Below, one piece after another: positions 52,360 to 63,132 of a stretch of 64,000 bases of DNA (the first letter of the stretch is position 1; each line of letters opens with the position of its first letter). The position numbers and the translations under genes were made by a program. A model generated the notes under the pieces. It had not been told where the DNA came from and did not search any database. It worked only from the letters and a program-made list of their open reading frames with translations. The stretch comes from Ifrita kowaldi (Eukaryota; Chordata; Aves; Passeriformes; Cinclosomatidae), in contig VZRS01004388.1 in the NCBI GenBank assembly GCA_013398055.1, positions 1 to 64,000 of the forward strand. Reading direction: 5' to 3'.

Positions 52360-52377
52360 TGTGTTTAAATAAACACA
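52360..52377 (+). promoter_or_regulatory. TATA-like inverted repeat upstream of the CHST-like gene
   Basis: TGTGTTTAAATAAACACA has 8-base arms that are perfect inverted repeats around AA. The centre (TTTAAATAA) resembles a TATA element and each arm carries a forkhead-type TGTTTA/TAAACA core. It lies 73 bases before the ATG at 52450, so a start about 25-30 bases downstream would leave a 5' UTR of roughly 45-60 bases. Function is inferred from position only. Confidence 0.4.
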
Positions 52378-52449
52378 GGAGGTTCCCCAACACCCTTCCT
52401 TCGGGTCCCAAGCTGCTCACCAGCACTCGGCACCCAGCACACCCCAGAA

Positions 52450-52546
52450 ATGCGCTTCCTTCACCGCCTCGGCCTCTCGGCTGCCCTGGCCACCGCCGCC
52501 TTCCTGAGCTGGAGGCTGCTTCAGACCCCGGCCCGCAGCCAAGGAG
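52450..52546 (+). CDS. CHST-like coding exon 1 (residues 1-33, signal anchor)
   Basis: The ATG at 52450 opens MRFLHRLGLSAALATAAFLS, a basic start followed by a hydrophobic stretch (about 7-24) typical of Golgi type II sulfotransferases. The exon runs 97 bases to CAAGGAG|GTAAGG and leaves one base of the Gly33 codon. The frame continues past this donor for 80 codons without family similarity, which supports splicing. The start follows a GC-rich 5' region and a TATA-like element 73 bases upstream. Confidence 0.75.
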
Positions 52547-53962
52547 GTAAGGCCTGGCCACCACGGCGGTTCTGTGCCACGGGGGAAAGGACCTGGAGCT
52601 TCTTCCAGAGGGTCTCGGTGGGCAAATGCCTACAGGATAGAAAACACCCTTTGCACAGTGTGGAGAAAGCCCTTGCTGTGGGGCCCTGCAGCTGTACGTC
52701 CTTAGTGGGGTCACTGATCTCAGGTGTGCTGGGGAAAACAGGTGCCAGGCTGCTGGAGGTAACTCCCAAATCTTTGCTAGGACAGTGAAATGCTGTTGGG
52801 AAGGCAGGAGGGAGCAGGGGCAGGGGGATTGGTGGTTATTGCATTTCTTGCCTAAAAAATGCATCCCTCCCCTCCTGTTCCCATTTTTCCAGGGCAAAGT
52901 CATCACTAGATTTTGCAGGCATTGTCATTCTGGGGCTGGGTAAGTTAAAGAGCAGCTCAGGGTAGCTTCAGGCACCACTGTGTTTCTTCCTGTGTTCCTG
53001 ATGTCCTTTGCATAGTTTTAACTGTGCTTCTCTGCCCTGTACAAGAACCTCCCCAAATATTTAACTTCCTGAGGACCCAGAACAAATCATCAAACTGTCT
53101 CCCCAGGGCTGCCAAATGGCTGCACTGAGCAGATGAGGCAGATGTGCTGCTGCTAAAGAAAATAATCTAACAAGGCAGGCATTAATCTTCCACATTCAAG
53201 CCCACTATAGCCTTTTCACAGCAAAAATAAGAAGCCAGAGAAAAGCAAAGCTGGAATTTGAGAAATTAGACAGACTCTCATAGAGTCTTTGCATTTGCTT
53301 TTGCCTCTTATATTTGCTTTGTTGTCGTCTCACTTCTATTTGCTTTTTGCTTTTTATTTGCTTTTGCCTTTTTATCTACAAGAGAAAAAAATTACATATG
53401 GGAGTGATGCAAGAAATGATATCATTTGGATCCCTAAATCACCCTGAGCCATCAAGAATAATCCCTTACTTTCAGATATATTTGATAGCTGATATCAACC
53501 CATTAAAAGATGCAAAAGGGTTTGCAGGATATTGTGTATTTGTAGCTACAAACCAATTTACTGCTGCCTGGTCTCAAAATATTTTCTACTTTTTGGTAAA
53601 CTCGCCTCTGAGATGTTCAGTTGCAAGCAAGGAGTTAAAAGCAAAAATTAGGATTTAGTGGAGAACAGGGCCTGTGGAATAAATTTGTGGTTGAGATCAG
53701 TCCTCAGACATGGTGATTTGGGGAAGGGGGTCTGGGTGTCCATAATCTCACGTGTTCATGGGGAAAGTAACCCATTTCCCAGCAGAGCCAAGCTCTTTGC
53801 CAGACAGGGCTGGTCTCCCCTCTCCTACCCATCTTTGTCCACACTATATCCTTTCCACACAGGAATACCTGGAGAAGAGCCTGCTACAGCACCCTGTGCT
53901 GAGGGCCTGACTGAGGGCACTGTGTTATTTCCTCACCCCCATCTCCAAATGGTGTTTCCCAG
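52547..53962 (+). other. CHST-like intron (1.4 kb)
   Basis: The intron runs from GTAAGG at 52547 to GTGTTTCCCAG ending at 53962. An alternative CACACAG acceptor ends at 53862. Using it would give a frame that reaches a stop at 53964-53966, so it is not the productive site. The intron is AT-rich in its middle (53280-53660), where an open frame of 114 codons with a hydrophobic start occurs but shows no similarity. Confidence 0.7.
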
Positions 53963-54762
53963 GTGACCTGGCCCCCAAGGCAGAGGAGGGCTTCACTTTG
54001 ACCCTGGACACCTTCCTTCACGTCCAGCAGCTCAGGAAGAGGAGACTGAGAGCTTTCTGCAGCCGAGCAGGCAAAGTCGCCACGCTGCCGAGCAGCCGGG
54101 AGAAGAGAGCCTCCCTGCTCCCGAGTCTGAGGGTCAACACCAGGCTGGACCTCCTGTACTGCCAAGTGCCATCAACAGGGGTGGAGGAATGGCAGCAGCT
54201 TCTGGAGAAGCTGGAGGAGGCCAGTGTGACGCTACCAGCGCCGCTCCCCTACCGCCAGCTACACACTAAGGAGACACGGCTGAGCAAGTTCAACCAGACG
54301 GAGATAAAGGCCATGCTGGGGTCTTACACCAAAGTGCTCTTTGTCAGGGACCCTTTCCACAGGCTGATCGCCACATTCCTGCAAGGCATGGGCATCAGCC
54401 CATCCTTCAGCAGCTTCGTCCAGGAAGTCCTAGACAGTGGAATGCACAACGGCAGCGTGGCTTGGAAACCACTGGTCAGCCTGTGCCAGCCCTGCCTCAT
54501 CCAGTATGACTACGTGGTGATGTTTGGCTTCCTCAGGCAGGAGCTGGGCCACCTGCTGCGCCGGGCTGGGCTGCCTGCAGGCAGCCTGCTCCCCAAGCTC
54601 ACCGACAGCCAAGGGCAGTGGACCTACAGGTGGTTGTCAGAGCAGATGTTCAGCGAGCTGTCTGCCCAGCAGAAGCAGCAGCTGTCTCGTTTCTACCGCT
54701 GGGACCTTGCAGCTTTCCCATTTTCTGGCTGTTTCCTGTCAGAGCGCCCCAGCACTACATAG
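53963..54762 (+). CDS. CHST-like coding exon 2 (residues 33-298, catalytic domain)
   Basis: An 800-base exon starting GT GAC CTG, which completes Gly33, and ending with TAG at 54760-54762. It holds the whole lumenal domain. LDLLYCQVPSTGVEEW (94-109) aligns with the family's LYC.VPK.GC.NWKR loop. KVLFVRDPFHRL (156-167) aligns with KFLFVREPFERL. LCQPCLIQYD (206-215) aligns with the LC.PC.I.YD block. N-glycosylation sequons are at Asn143 (NQT) and Asn195 (NGS). The 59-residue spacing between the two PAPS blocks is normal. The Lys and Cys of the first loop, the Ser eight residues after the 3'-site Arg, and the Glu after the YD block are replaced by Ser, Val, Ala and Gly. There are no stops or frameshifts. 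Confidence 0.88.
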
Positions 54763-57700
54763 ACCTGGGAGAAATAGGCTGCATGGAGGAACTGTTTCAG
54801 GGAGCATTAATCCAAAAGCAAGTGCTTCAAGATACTGACAGGCCTTTGCTTCCCAGCTGCTTGCAGTGAGGTTTTCTGTGTCACAGCCCAAAAGACTCAT
54901 CAGAGAGCCGAGACAGACCACTGCCGGGGACAGGGGATCAGCATGGTTGAATCATGTTTAAACATGACAAGACATACTGTGTTTAAACATATCCTGGTCA
55001 GAGCAGGCACTAGGGAAACCTGTGGCACTGGGACTTGGAAAACTGCATGAACTGAACTGTGATGGGGTAAACTGAGCAGTTTGGGGTGGGGTGGAGTGGA
55101 CCTGCTGCAAACCACAGCAGCATCACATGTGCTGTGCCCACACTGACATTTCCTATTCTGGGCTCCTTGTTGGGTCAAGAGAAGCCATTTGGCAATGGCT
55201 TCTTCTTGACAAATCTCCCCACACAGGTACAAGAAGTGCTCCCAAAGGAGCATGTCACCTGGAGGCTGAGATCTGACACAGGGTGGCACACCCTCCTGGG
55301 GAACCACTGGCAGTGGTCCCAATCTTTTCATGCTCAGGGAAGGTCAGGTCTGGCCCGTTGTTTGGTCTTATCTGTTCTGTGTGAATTGTTCCTGGTTTAC
55401 GGCCTCATCTCCCACATGTTTGGGCTCAAGTGGGCCCTGGCGATGGGACCCGATGCTTGCTCCATTCACAGGTGTTGAGTTTGGCTCCCCTCCTTCCAGG
55501 GCTGACTCCAGTGGGCCAAGGCCAGCCTTCAGTTTGGTGCATTAGCCCTGAGACAAGGAAGTGTCAGTGTGGACCAGGTACCACCCACAGCATCAGACAG
55601 ACTGCCTTCCACCTTGTGTCAGCAGCTGCTGGGCCCTGTGGAGGTGGCTAGAAGCATCAGAATGCACCACTGTGCTGCTATGGAAAACAGGATGTGGCTA
55701 CTACAAGCTGCTGCTGGCAGAGAAGCGTGAGGACTGACTCTGCTTTCTTTTTGACTTGGCTGCCAGCGTGGCCAGACAGAGGCCCAGTCTCACCAGTTGG
55801 CTCACTGCTTCATCCAGCTGGGCAGCCCAGAGCAACCACCCGCCCTCTCCCAGCCTTGGTCACTGAGCTGATCTGACTCACCCCTGGGAAGGGTCCATCT
55901 TTGTCAAACAAACACAAAGGATGAGCTGAATTTGTCTAGATTTCAAATCCTGACAGACTCTTATCATAGCATACTTGTTTCCAGAGTACTTAGCAGCTTT
56001 ATTTTGCAATGTTGTGACATTCACAGAGAATTCCACATACATTCATGATTCCAACTTGACAATGCTTATTAAAGAATGATGGTGAAAACTGTTGATGAGA
56101 ACTGACCTAAAACAATTACCAAAATCTTGGCCTCCCTCTCTTACAGAAGGCCATGCAATTAATAGCATTAAGACATCGGATCAGCTGGGCTCCTTTCACA
56201 CTCCCACAAACCCTCCAGCTGCAGTAATTACTATTTAAGTGCCGTTCTTGTGCGCAGTACTTTACAGTCTAGCAAGATGGCATAGTTCCTCTTCTGAGGA
56301 TAGTCTTCTGGAAGAAGAAAAGCAGCAAATTTCCAATTATGTGTCATTAAATTAGAGTCTTGCATCCATGCTCTATTTCACTGGAAAGTACTAGAAAAGG
56401 AATATTTTTCTCTTTGTGAGTAGCTTTCCTTCCAGTGATAGCGAGCTGAGACCCCATACAGCGAGATGTGTGTGAGGAGATGGGACACAGCACCTGGTAG
56501 GGGACAGTGCTGTGCACTCAGGGCAGGAGAGCTGCTCCCCCACAGCTTTGTAGTGCAGAGCACACCTCAAGCCAAAGATCTTCTCTTCCTGCCAGCCTCC
56601 CTAGCAGGTCCTAGTCTTTTCCTAAGGTGCCTGGCACTTAGTTCCACGGTAAAGCAATGTATGAAATGTTCAGACATTGAGAGGTGACATGAAAACCTCA
56701 GCTTCGTGTTCCTTAGAGTCGCACAGCACAGGCAGCTACTACAATGATCTTTCTGTAAATTCCTATTAGCCTCCAAGCTTCCCTTTTCCCTACACCCTCA
56801 AAACCAGTGTTTTGCAACCCTGATTTTATACCATTGCCCTCCCCAGGTGTTTGATATAATTAACATCCAATTCCAGTGCACCCCAAAAGGAAGGTGTTTC
56901 CTCCCTCCATCAGCTGAGCAAGGGAATCAAGAGGGCCCCAAGCTGGGCTGGGCATGAGGGCCAGGGCTGGTGCCTGGAAGAGAGTGGCTCACTGATGCTG
57001 CAGCAAAACTGGCCCTGCAGGTCTGCTCTGAACAGCCTGCTGTGACCACTGCATGTACACAGAACTTGACAAATATGCTTCCAATTAACTCACAAAGCAA
57101 ATAGCAAAACAGAGACTTGATACGTCTAATTGACAAAAATTTCACCTGACCAGGCAGTCACTGTGACTGTGTGAGATACTCACAAACCCACCCTGAAATG
57201 ATGAAAATTCCAAAACCAGGGGGAGAAAGAGCACTTATTCATCCTGCTGGTGACATCCCACCATGTCCCAGGACCCTCACAGGCAGCAGGCCTATCATGA
57301 ACAGTTGCCACTTTCCCCTGGGATGACACTGGGAGCTCCTTGATATCCCACTCTGCCTGTGTCTCCCCATGCTCTGCGTTAACACACATTACCTTTGTAT
57401 TTCTCATCCTGGTCTGAATGAGCATGTCCAGCAATCCCACGAGGTGGAATTCACAGAAACAGAGCTGATACCAATCTACCTTACAGACTTTGTATTTTGC
57501 ATCCCTCCCTGGACACCCAAGAATGTGGATAAACAGGCTCCAATAGCTGTTCTTGCACATAAATTACCCCGTTTTCTTCTCTGGGAGGTTTTTTACATAT
57601 TACCAACTTCCAGGAGAAAACAAAAACGTGTTCTTGCCCAGAACCTCAGACCTTAAGAAACACCAATATCGTATTTCAATTAGTAAAACAATTACATAGC

Positions 57701-60035
57701 AAGCCCAACAGGCACAAAATACTTCCTGCAACTCACATATACAAATTCCCTTCTTCTAGATGGTAGATCCATAATATTTAAGTTGAGAAATAAACCTACA
57801 CCTTTCCAAGCAATATACCCTGGAGTGCTTAAAAAAATACTTCACACTGAGCATACATTGTCCAGTCCTAAGATGGAGGCCAACTTTAAGAAGTTTGTAT
57901 GTGAGCAAAATTTTATATAAGGAGTTACATCCTTTTGCACCATGTTTTTTGATGGCCCTGGGAGTGCAAAAAGAGAAAAAGGACATTTTAATAAAGCTGT
58001 GGGCCAGAGAAACAGATAAAAGTTTGCAAATGATAAGCAGGCACAGTATGTGGCTGACACCATCTAGAGATAACATGGTGCTGGAGCGTTGAATCTGACA
58101 GTGACAAAACCTGTCAGGAGGGACGCACAGCACAAAATCCAACATGAAAAATATATTCAATCCAGATGACACCAGGTCATCACACAGGCAGCACAGTTTT
58201 TAGACAAGCAGTCCCTGTGGCAAAATGTACCCATTCTCTTACATTCAGCAAAACTAAGAGTTCTCTTGGAAAGAAGGCAAGGCCATGACAGCAAGGGATT
58301 GACCCTAGAGGGCACCCAGAGCCAGCTAATCCCCAGCTGTGTCCAACCTCCTTGTGCCCCTTGTTAAGGTTGGTATAAATTGCCTTGGGAACATCGATGA
58401 ACAAATTTCTCTGTTACTCCAAGGTCTCTGATGTCCTTTCCTATTTAAAGGATGGGGAAGGATGTGAAGGTGTGGGATGGGAAAAGACTGGGTCAAACAA
58501 AGCAGCATCTTGCTGGAAGTCCTCTTGGTATATTTAGTTTTTATCTTTAATCAGAGAAGACAAGGTAGCACTTGAACTAAGATCTCATTAAAGCCCAGGT
58601 GCGGACAAAGCAACAGTCATTGAACTTGGGGTAAATCAGTTATTGGTCACATTTTAGCCTTTTCCTCTGAAACACTTTTGTTACACAGGTAAGACCATCT
58701 TCGTTAGCCAACATCAAAAGTCCTGCTCATCTTCCTCTAGGATATACCTGGTGTTGGGTGTAGAGGGGACACAGCAGGGTGCAGCCCTCAGCACCTCTTA
58801 CACCTTCCCCCATCTCAGCTAGAGGGCTCTGTGTCTGGGCTCAACATATTTAAGTCCTTTTAGGCATAGCATCACGAGGTGATACATCTTTTCCCCATAG
58901 CAGGAAAAAGAAGAAACAACCACCCTGCTATTTCACACTGGCTGTTAAGAAGCATCCTTGCAGCAATTTTATAGGAAACCTGTAAGATTTTTCAATTACA
59001 CCTGGATAACATCACCTTCCACTTCATTTGAATTTATATCACAGCTATAATCTGGCAGCAGTTCCCTCTCATAGAGAAAACAATGATTGGACAATTAAAT
59101 GTGAAAGCTCCATGATTCAGTGGGTGAGCCACATGAACACAGGTATTTTTTTCTCCACTATGGTCCTACTGCCTTGTGGTTCCTCTGGTGTAAGCTCAGT
59201 TTCAGGAGAGTTTGCTCCTCAAACTTTCCCCTTACACACGCACACACCATGGCTTAAAGGTTCCTGGCTCAGCAGAAGGGCACTGTAAAGAGAAAAAAAT
59301 AATTGAATTAGCAACAAATGAGGGTCCTGTCCAGGGTTCAGCATGTCCCACCATGCTGCTTTTGAGGTGGGGGGCTTTGTACATGTGATGATAGGAGCTC
59401 CTATCCCAGTTTTTCCAAACACAGAGATGTCTGTCTCATGGCACTTCTGATGGAGAGGCCTGATGGTCGACTCTTACAGAGCCCTGTGACAACACTATGG
59501 TAGAGGAGGAGCCCATGAGGAGCCCGTGACAGGGATAACTCCTGCACTCCTTCAGATCAAGTCCACAGCCTCTAAGGAGACTCCTGTGGCCATAACATTC
59601 AGAAAGAAGGAGTATTTGAAGGACCACTTTTCTCTCCCTCTCGTTCTGAGGGACACCAGTAAATCACAGCATGGCCCTCACCGTATGTGATGATTCTCTG
59701 AGAGATGATAGTCAGGAGCATCAGGATAAGCAGTCGGTGCTTTTGTTCCACAGGTAACACTTGGAGAATGGAATGGACTGGATTTCAAAGGTACTGTACA
59801 GCAGCCCTTCCTGCAGTGGGAGCCCCTAGCAGTGCTGGGCTGTGGATTTGGCTCTGAGCTGGTGGCACGTTAAATGAAAGGTAACACCCACAAAACAAAA
59901 CCCATCTACTGAAGCGGACATGCAGCCTTCCCCCCATCCTGCCCTAATTCCAGCCCCGGGCCCCTGTGACTTCCAGGCACACTCCCCATGGGACAGGCTG
60001 GCCAGGGAGCAGACTGTGAGACCAGGGGCTGTTAC
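54763..60035. other. Intergenic region between the CHST-like gene and XDH exons
   Basis: This should contain the 3' UTR of the CHST-like gene (+ strand) and the last exon and 3' UTR of XDH (- strand). Neither could be fixed. No clear AATAAA follows the CHST-like stop closely. No - strand segment matches the expected XDH C-terminus. It contains a pair of GTTTAAAC palindromes at 54955-54990. No transposon was recognised. Confidence 0.6.
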
Positions 60036-60203
60036 CATTTTGGTGAAGATGTCCACACAAGCATTGCGGATCCTCTCCGGGGTGGCAGGGCTGTCCAGCC
60101 TGAACGCCTCCGTCAGGCCAGAGTCCTTCCTGGCTGAGTAGATGGCATCTTTAATGGCATAAAACACTGAGGCAGACAGGAACAGAGGTGGCTCTCCCAC
60201 AGC
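60036..60203 (-). CDS. XDH: XDH coding exon (penultimate region, active-site Glu)
   Basis: On the - strand a CTAG acceptor leads into AVGEPPLFLSASVFYAIKDA and ends with IRNACVDIFTKM before GTAACA, exactly 56 codons (phase 0 both ends). This is the C-terminal part of the molybdopterin domain of xanthine dehydrogenase, which oxidises hypoxanthine to xanthine and xanthine to uric acid, the main nitrogen end product in birds. The Glu in GEPPLFL corresponds to the catalytic base Glu1262 of human XDH. FRLDSPATPE is XDH-specific and argues against aldehyde oxidase. The SARKDSGLTEAF stretch is about three residues shorter than in human. Confidence 0.95.
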
Positions 60204-60642
60204 CTAGACAGAGGACAAGCAAGAGTGAGGTTTTGCCTTCCAGATGGGAACCTCAGTCTACCAGATGTGCTCAGTGAGGAAACATGAAGCTAAAACAGCT
60301 TCCAGTGTGCCAGGTGGGAACAGTGAGGAAAGACTGAGCTAAAACAACCCTCAGTCTATTTGAAGAAGAAACAGGAAGAAAAGACAAGCTTTCTGACACA
60401 GCAAAGCCACTTCAGCTCTGTCTAATGGACAATCAGGGCAGCAATGTGCAGGTTATTTCAGTTCTTCCTAACTAGAAAGGATAGTACACACATTTCTGAT
60501 AAGAAACAGGAAAACATCCTGCCCTCAGAGTAAACACAGCATAATGAGATGAACTGTTTAGACACACCGAATCATTACTTTATCCCGCTCAGCTTCGCAG
60601 AGTTACGGGGCAGTAAGAGGCCCACAGATCTCACAGGCGTAC
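60204..60642 (-). other. XDH: XDH intron (439 bases)
   Basis: The - strand donor is GTACGC after the SSK codons and the acceptor is TCTAG. It contains an imperfect ~49-base tandem duplication at about 60236-60346. Confidence 0.9.
60236..60346 (+). repeat. Imperfect tandem duplication, period ~49
   Basis: The block 'cagtgaggaaa' recurs at 60272 and 60321, with matching flanks 'cttccag' before and 'agctaaaaca' after. This suggests an old local duplication with point changes, within an XDH intron. Confidence 0.6.
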
Positions 60643-60831
60643 CTTGGATGAGTAAACTGCCTTGCTATTGGGGCAGTCCCGGAGAAGAGACACATAGAAT
60701 TCTGTTGGGATGTCTCCAAATGCTGGGATTTTGTACATGCCAGGCCCTCGAGTGTACAAGTTCCCCTCAGGAGAGTAGCGCAGCTCCTCCATGGTGAAGA
60801 GCCCAATGCCCTGGACGAATGCTCCTTCTAT
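60643..60831 (-). CDS. XDH: XDH coding exon (IEGAFVQG to YSSK)
   Basis: A 189-base, 63-codon exon on the - strand between TTTGTAG and AAG|GTACGC, phase 0 at both ends. It encodes IEGAFVQGIGLFTMEELRYS, PEGNLYTRGP, YKIPAFGDIPTEF and VSLLRDCPNSKAVYSSK. This matches the human XDH segment directly before AVGEPPLFL nearly residue for residue. It belongs to the molybdenum-cofactor domain. Confidence 0.95.
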
Positions 60832-62401
60832 CTACAAACACATCCAAACAAGGTTACATTCCCTTTGTTGTTGTGGTTGTTCTTCCCTGCACAAGGACAA
60901 ACAGTGACGACATCCACCAGGGTTTTCAACCCTCCCCACCTGACTCTGATCCTGCTTTTTATCTCCAAACCCTTGTCCCTTCTGCTGGGTACAATCTTTG
61001 CACAATCCCTCTGTTCCCATGTAAATGTGGCTGCATTTCCCTGGCAGGTGAAGCAATTTACAAATACACGCAAACAGATTTTTTGTAAACACAGGACAGG
61101 AATTTTCTGATGAAGCAACAGAAAAAAAAATAAAATCAGTTATAAAATACTGATTTCTTCCCAGGCAGGTGAACACTGAATGAGTTAAACTTGCTGATAA
61201 TTCAAAGGACAAGTAGACTAAAATGACTAAAGATGAAACATCTGAAGACAAACTATTTCATGCTTTCTATTTCAGTATAAATGATTTCCGAAGTGCTGCT
61301 TGGTATTATCAGGTCACCAGCACAGACATCTACAAAAACACTCCCATATCCATTTAAGTACTAAAAAACTTCTTTACATATTTTTTCTACTCTGAATGTT
61401 AGGAGAAAAAAGATTATGAGAGCAGGATGTGCTTTAACAACCCTGCACAAAGCAGCTCTGCTCTCTGTGCCCACGGAGACATCTGACAGCCAGAGCAGTC
61501 TAAAGATTTGGCACAAGCATTCATTGGCCCATCTCTGTGTACTAGTGTTCCTGCACTCATGCTACATCCTTTCTCTTTTATGCCCCCAGATCCTCTGCAG
61601 CAATTCATGGAAGGACACAGGAATTTAAGATGCCTTTGACAGGCTCCATTTAGCCCATCTCTCAACTCCCAAACCTAAAGTGACAGGCTGCAAAGACAGA
61701 AAATCTCTTTCTCCCCTTGGACACTTCCAAAAAAAATCTCTTTCAGAAAAACTGTCACTTTCAAGGAGGTTTCATTTTAGCTATAGCAGAGCCCTGCAAC
61801 TCATGCTCTCCTGTCATCCCAAATCCTGCAGCAGTTTCATTAGAGTTACACCATATCAACATCTAGAGTAAGCCAGGGAGCTAAGATGGCTAGATAAGCA
61901 TATGTCTAACAATTCGTCTTTTGGTCTCTCAAACAACCCTGTGTTTATTACCTTTATCTGCTAAGAGATATTGTGATTATTACTGCGCAAAATTTTGAAG
62001 TAATCTTGTGCCTGCCCAAGGACTTTGCAAGATAAATACCTGATCCAACTTCCTGTTGAGAACTCTACACAGCAGCAGCTGGAGGACAGTCTGCCACACT
62101 CGTTAGTCACAGGAGAATTTTCACTAAATTACATATTATTGACAGATAGGAGTATAAATATCAGATGTGGGATTTAGCCTAAAGAACATCACTGGGGTGG
62201 TAACTGGACAATATCCTGTAGTCTTAATATACAAGCCAAAAAACCCCAAACTCTAACAGAGTATTTCCCAATGTAATTCTGCGCCAAGTTTAGAAGGTTG
62301 TGTTTGCAAAGGCACAGCCTGGAGAGGGATAATAAATAGAAAAGCCAAAGAGCAGTGTGATTGCTTTAACATGATGGAAATAGCAACACTTTTTCACTCA
62401 C
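60832..62401 (-). other. XDH: XDH intron (1.6 kb)
   Basis: The - strand donor is GTGAGT and the acceptor TTTGTAG. No transposon or RNA gene was recognised. Confidence 0.88.
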
Positions 62402-62467
62402 CTGTCCTATATCTATGGCTGGGTTCAGACTGGTACCAACATCCATAACAATGTCTGTGCGAATGTT
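62402..62467 (-). CDS. XDH: XDH coding exon (NIRTDIVMDVG)
   Basis: A 66-base, 22-codon exon between TTTTTCAG and CAG|GTGAGT on the - strand. It encodes NIRTDIVMDVGTSLNPAIDI plus GQ, a highly conserved segment of the molybdopterin domain. Phase 0 at both ends fits the neighbouring exons. Too short for long-ORF screens. Confidence 0.95.
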
Positions 62468-63132
62468 CTGAAAAACAGGAATAAAGGGTAAATCAGCACA
62501 GATCACTGAAACTGGTACACCATGGTCTCAGTGTGAGGAGGAGTATCCAAACACTATCCCACACTTGGACAGTGTTCTATAATCTTGTCTCAGATGAACG
62601 CCTCATACTGACTTTTAATCTGAGTTCACCCCGAAAGTAAATCAGAGGAACCCACTGCACTTTTCCCCAAAGGTCCAATGGACCCAGTTAATATTAATTC
62701 CAAGATGCTGGTATCAGTAGTCTGTACCTGAGCATAACCAGCTAGGTCAGATTATGATGATAATTTTTTCTTTTTTTTTTTTTTTCTTTCTTTCTTTCCA
62801 GAAGCCTTCAGTGTTGTTTTAATGATTAACTCAATTCCAGAATGTTTCTGTGCTTTTGTGCCAACACAGTGCTGCTATCTCTTACTCAAGCAAATCCAAT
62901 AACTTTTGCAATCATTCATTAAGCCCCAAATCCCCGCAGGGTAGATAATTATTGTTTTATCACACTTTACGGATTGCTGCACTGTGGAACAGAGGAGTTA
63001 AGAAATTTGCTGAAGGTCACACCAGACCAATGACAGAGCCAGGAATGGGCTGACACCCAGTATTTGTTCTAACTCCCCGTGGATGTTCCCTTCACCAAAA
63101 CGCAGAGAGCTGTTTCACTGCTGACCCCTCAC
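62468..63132 (-). other. XDH: XDH intron (665 bases)
   Basis: The - strand donor is GTGAGG and the acceptor TTTTTCAG. It contains the T-rich/CTTT simple repeat at 62764-62799. Confidence 0.9.
62764..62799 (+). repeat. T-run followed by (CTTT)n simple repeat
   Basis: A T6C block, then fifteen T bases, then about three CTTT units. On the XDH sense strand this is an A-rich/AAAG tract. Confidence 0.85.

Larger units (their letters stand above)
52450..54762 (+). other. CHST-like gene, complete coding span (two exons)
   Basis: Two exons join in frame (phase 1) to a 298-residue type II membrane protein of the carbohydrate sulfotransferase 2 family (HNK-1ST, GalNAc-4-ST, C4ST and D4ST group). These enzymes transfer sulfate from PAPS to hexoses on glycoproteins or chondroitin/dermatan in the Golgi. 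Visible parts are a short cytosolic start, a signal anchor at residues ~7-24, a stem, a 5'-PAPS loop region (97-109), a 3'-PAPS region (156-167), a conserved LCxPC (206-210) with YD (214-215), and a C-terminal FYRWDLAAFPFS-type motif. Key residues of the PAPS sites are substituted (see findings), so catalytic activity is doubtful. The exact paralogue cannot be named. It lies between EHD3 and XDH, which adjoin in human. Confidence 0.82.

Noticed and set aside
53314..53658. 114-codon + frame with hydrophobic start in the CHST-like intron
   Set aside because: AT-rich, no similarity, and located between splice sites that join the flanking exons exactly in phase.
53863..53962. Alternative acceptor (CACACAG) giving an extended CHST-like exon 2
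   Set aside because: The resulting frame reaches TGA at 53964-53966 before any family motif. The acceptor at 53962 restores the correct phase.
58405..58450. - strand PWSN peptide as an XDH C-terminus
   Set aside because: The phase required after FTKM gives a stop within nine codons, and the surrounding residues do not match XDH.
59626..59665. Possible XDH last exon on the - strand (ACTGGTGTCCCTCAGAAC resembles the mammalian C-terminal coding sequence)
   Set aside because: No AG acceptor in the right place, an in-frame TGA just upstream, and the frame runs on without a PWSV-like end.
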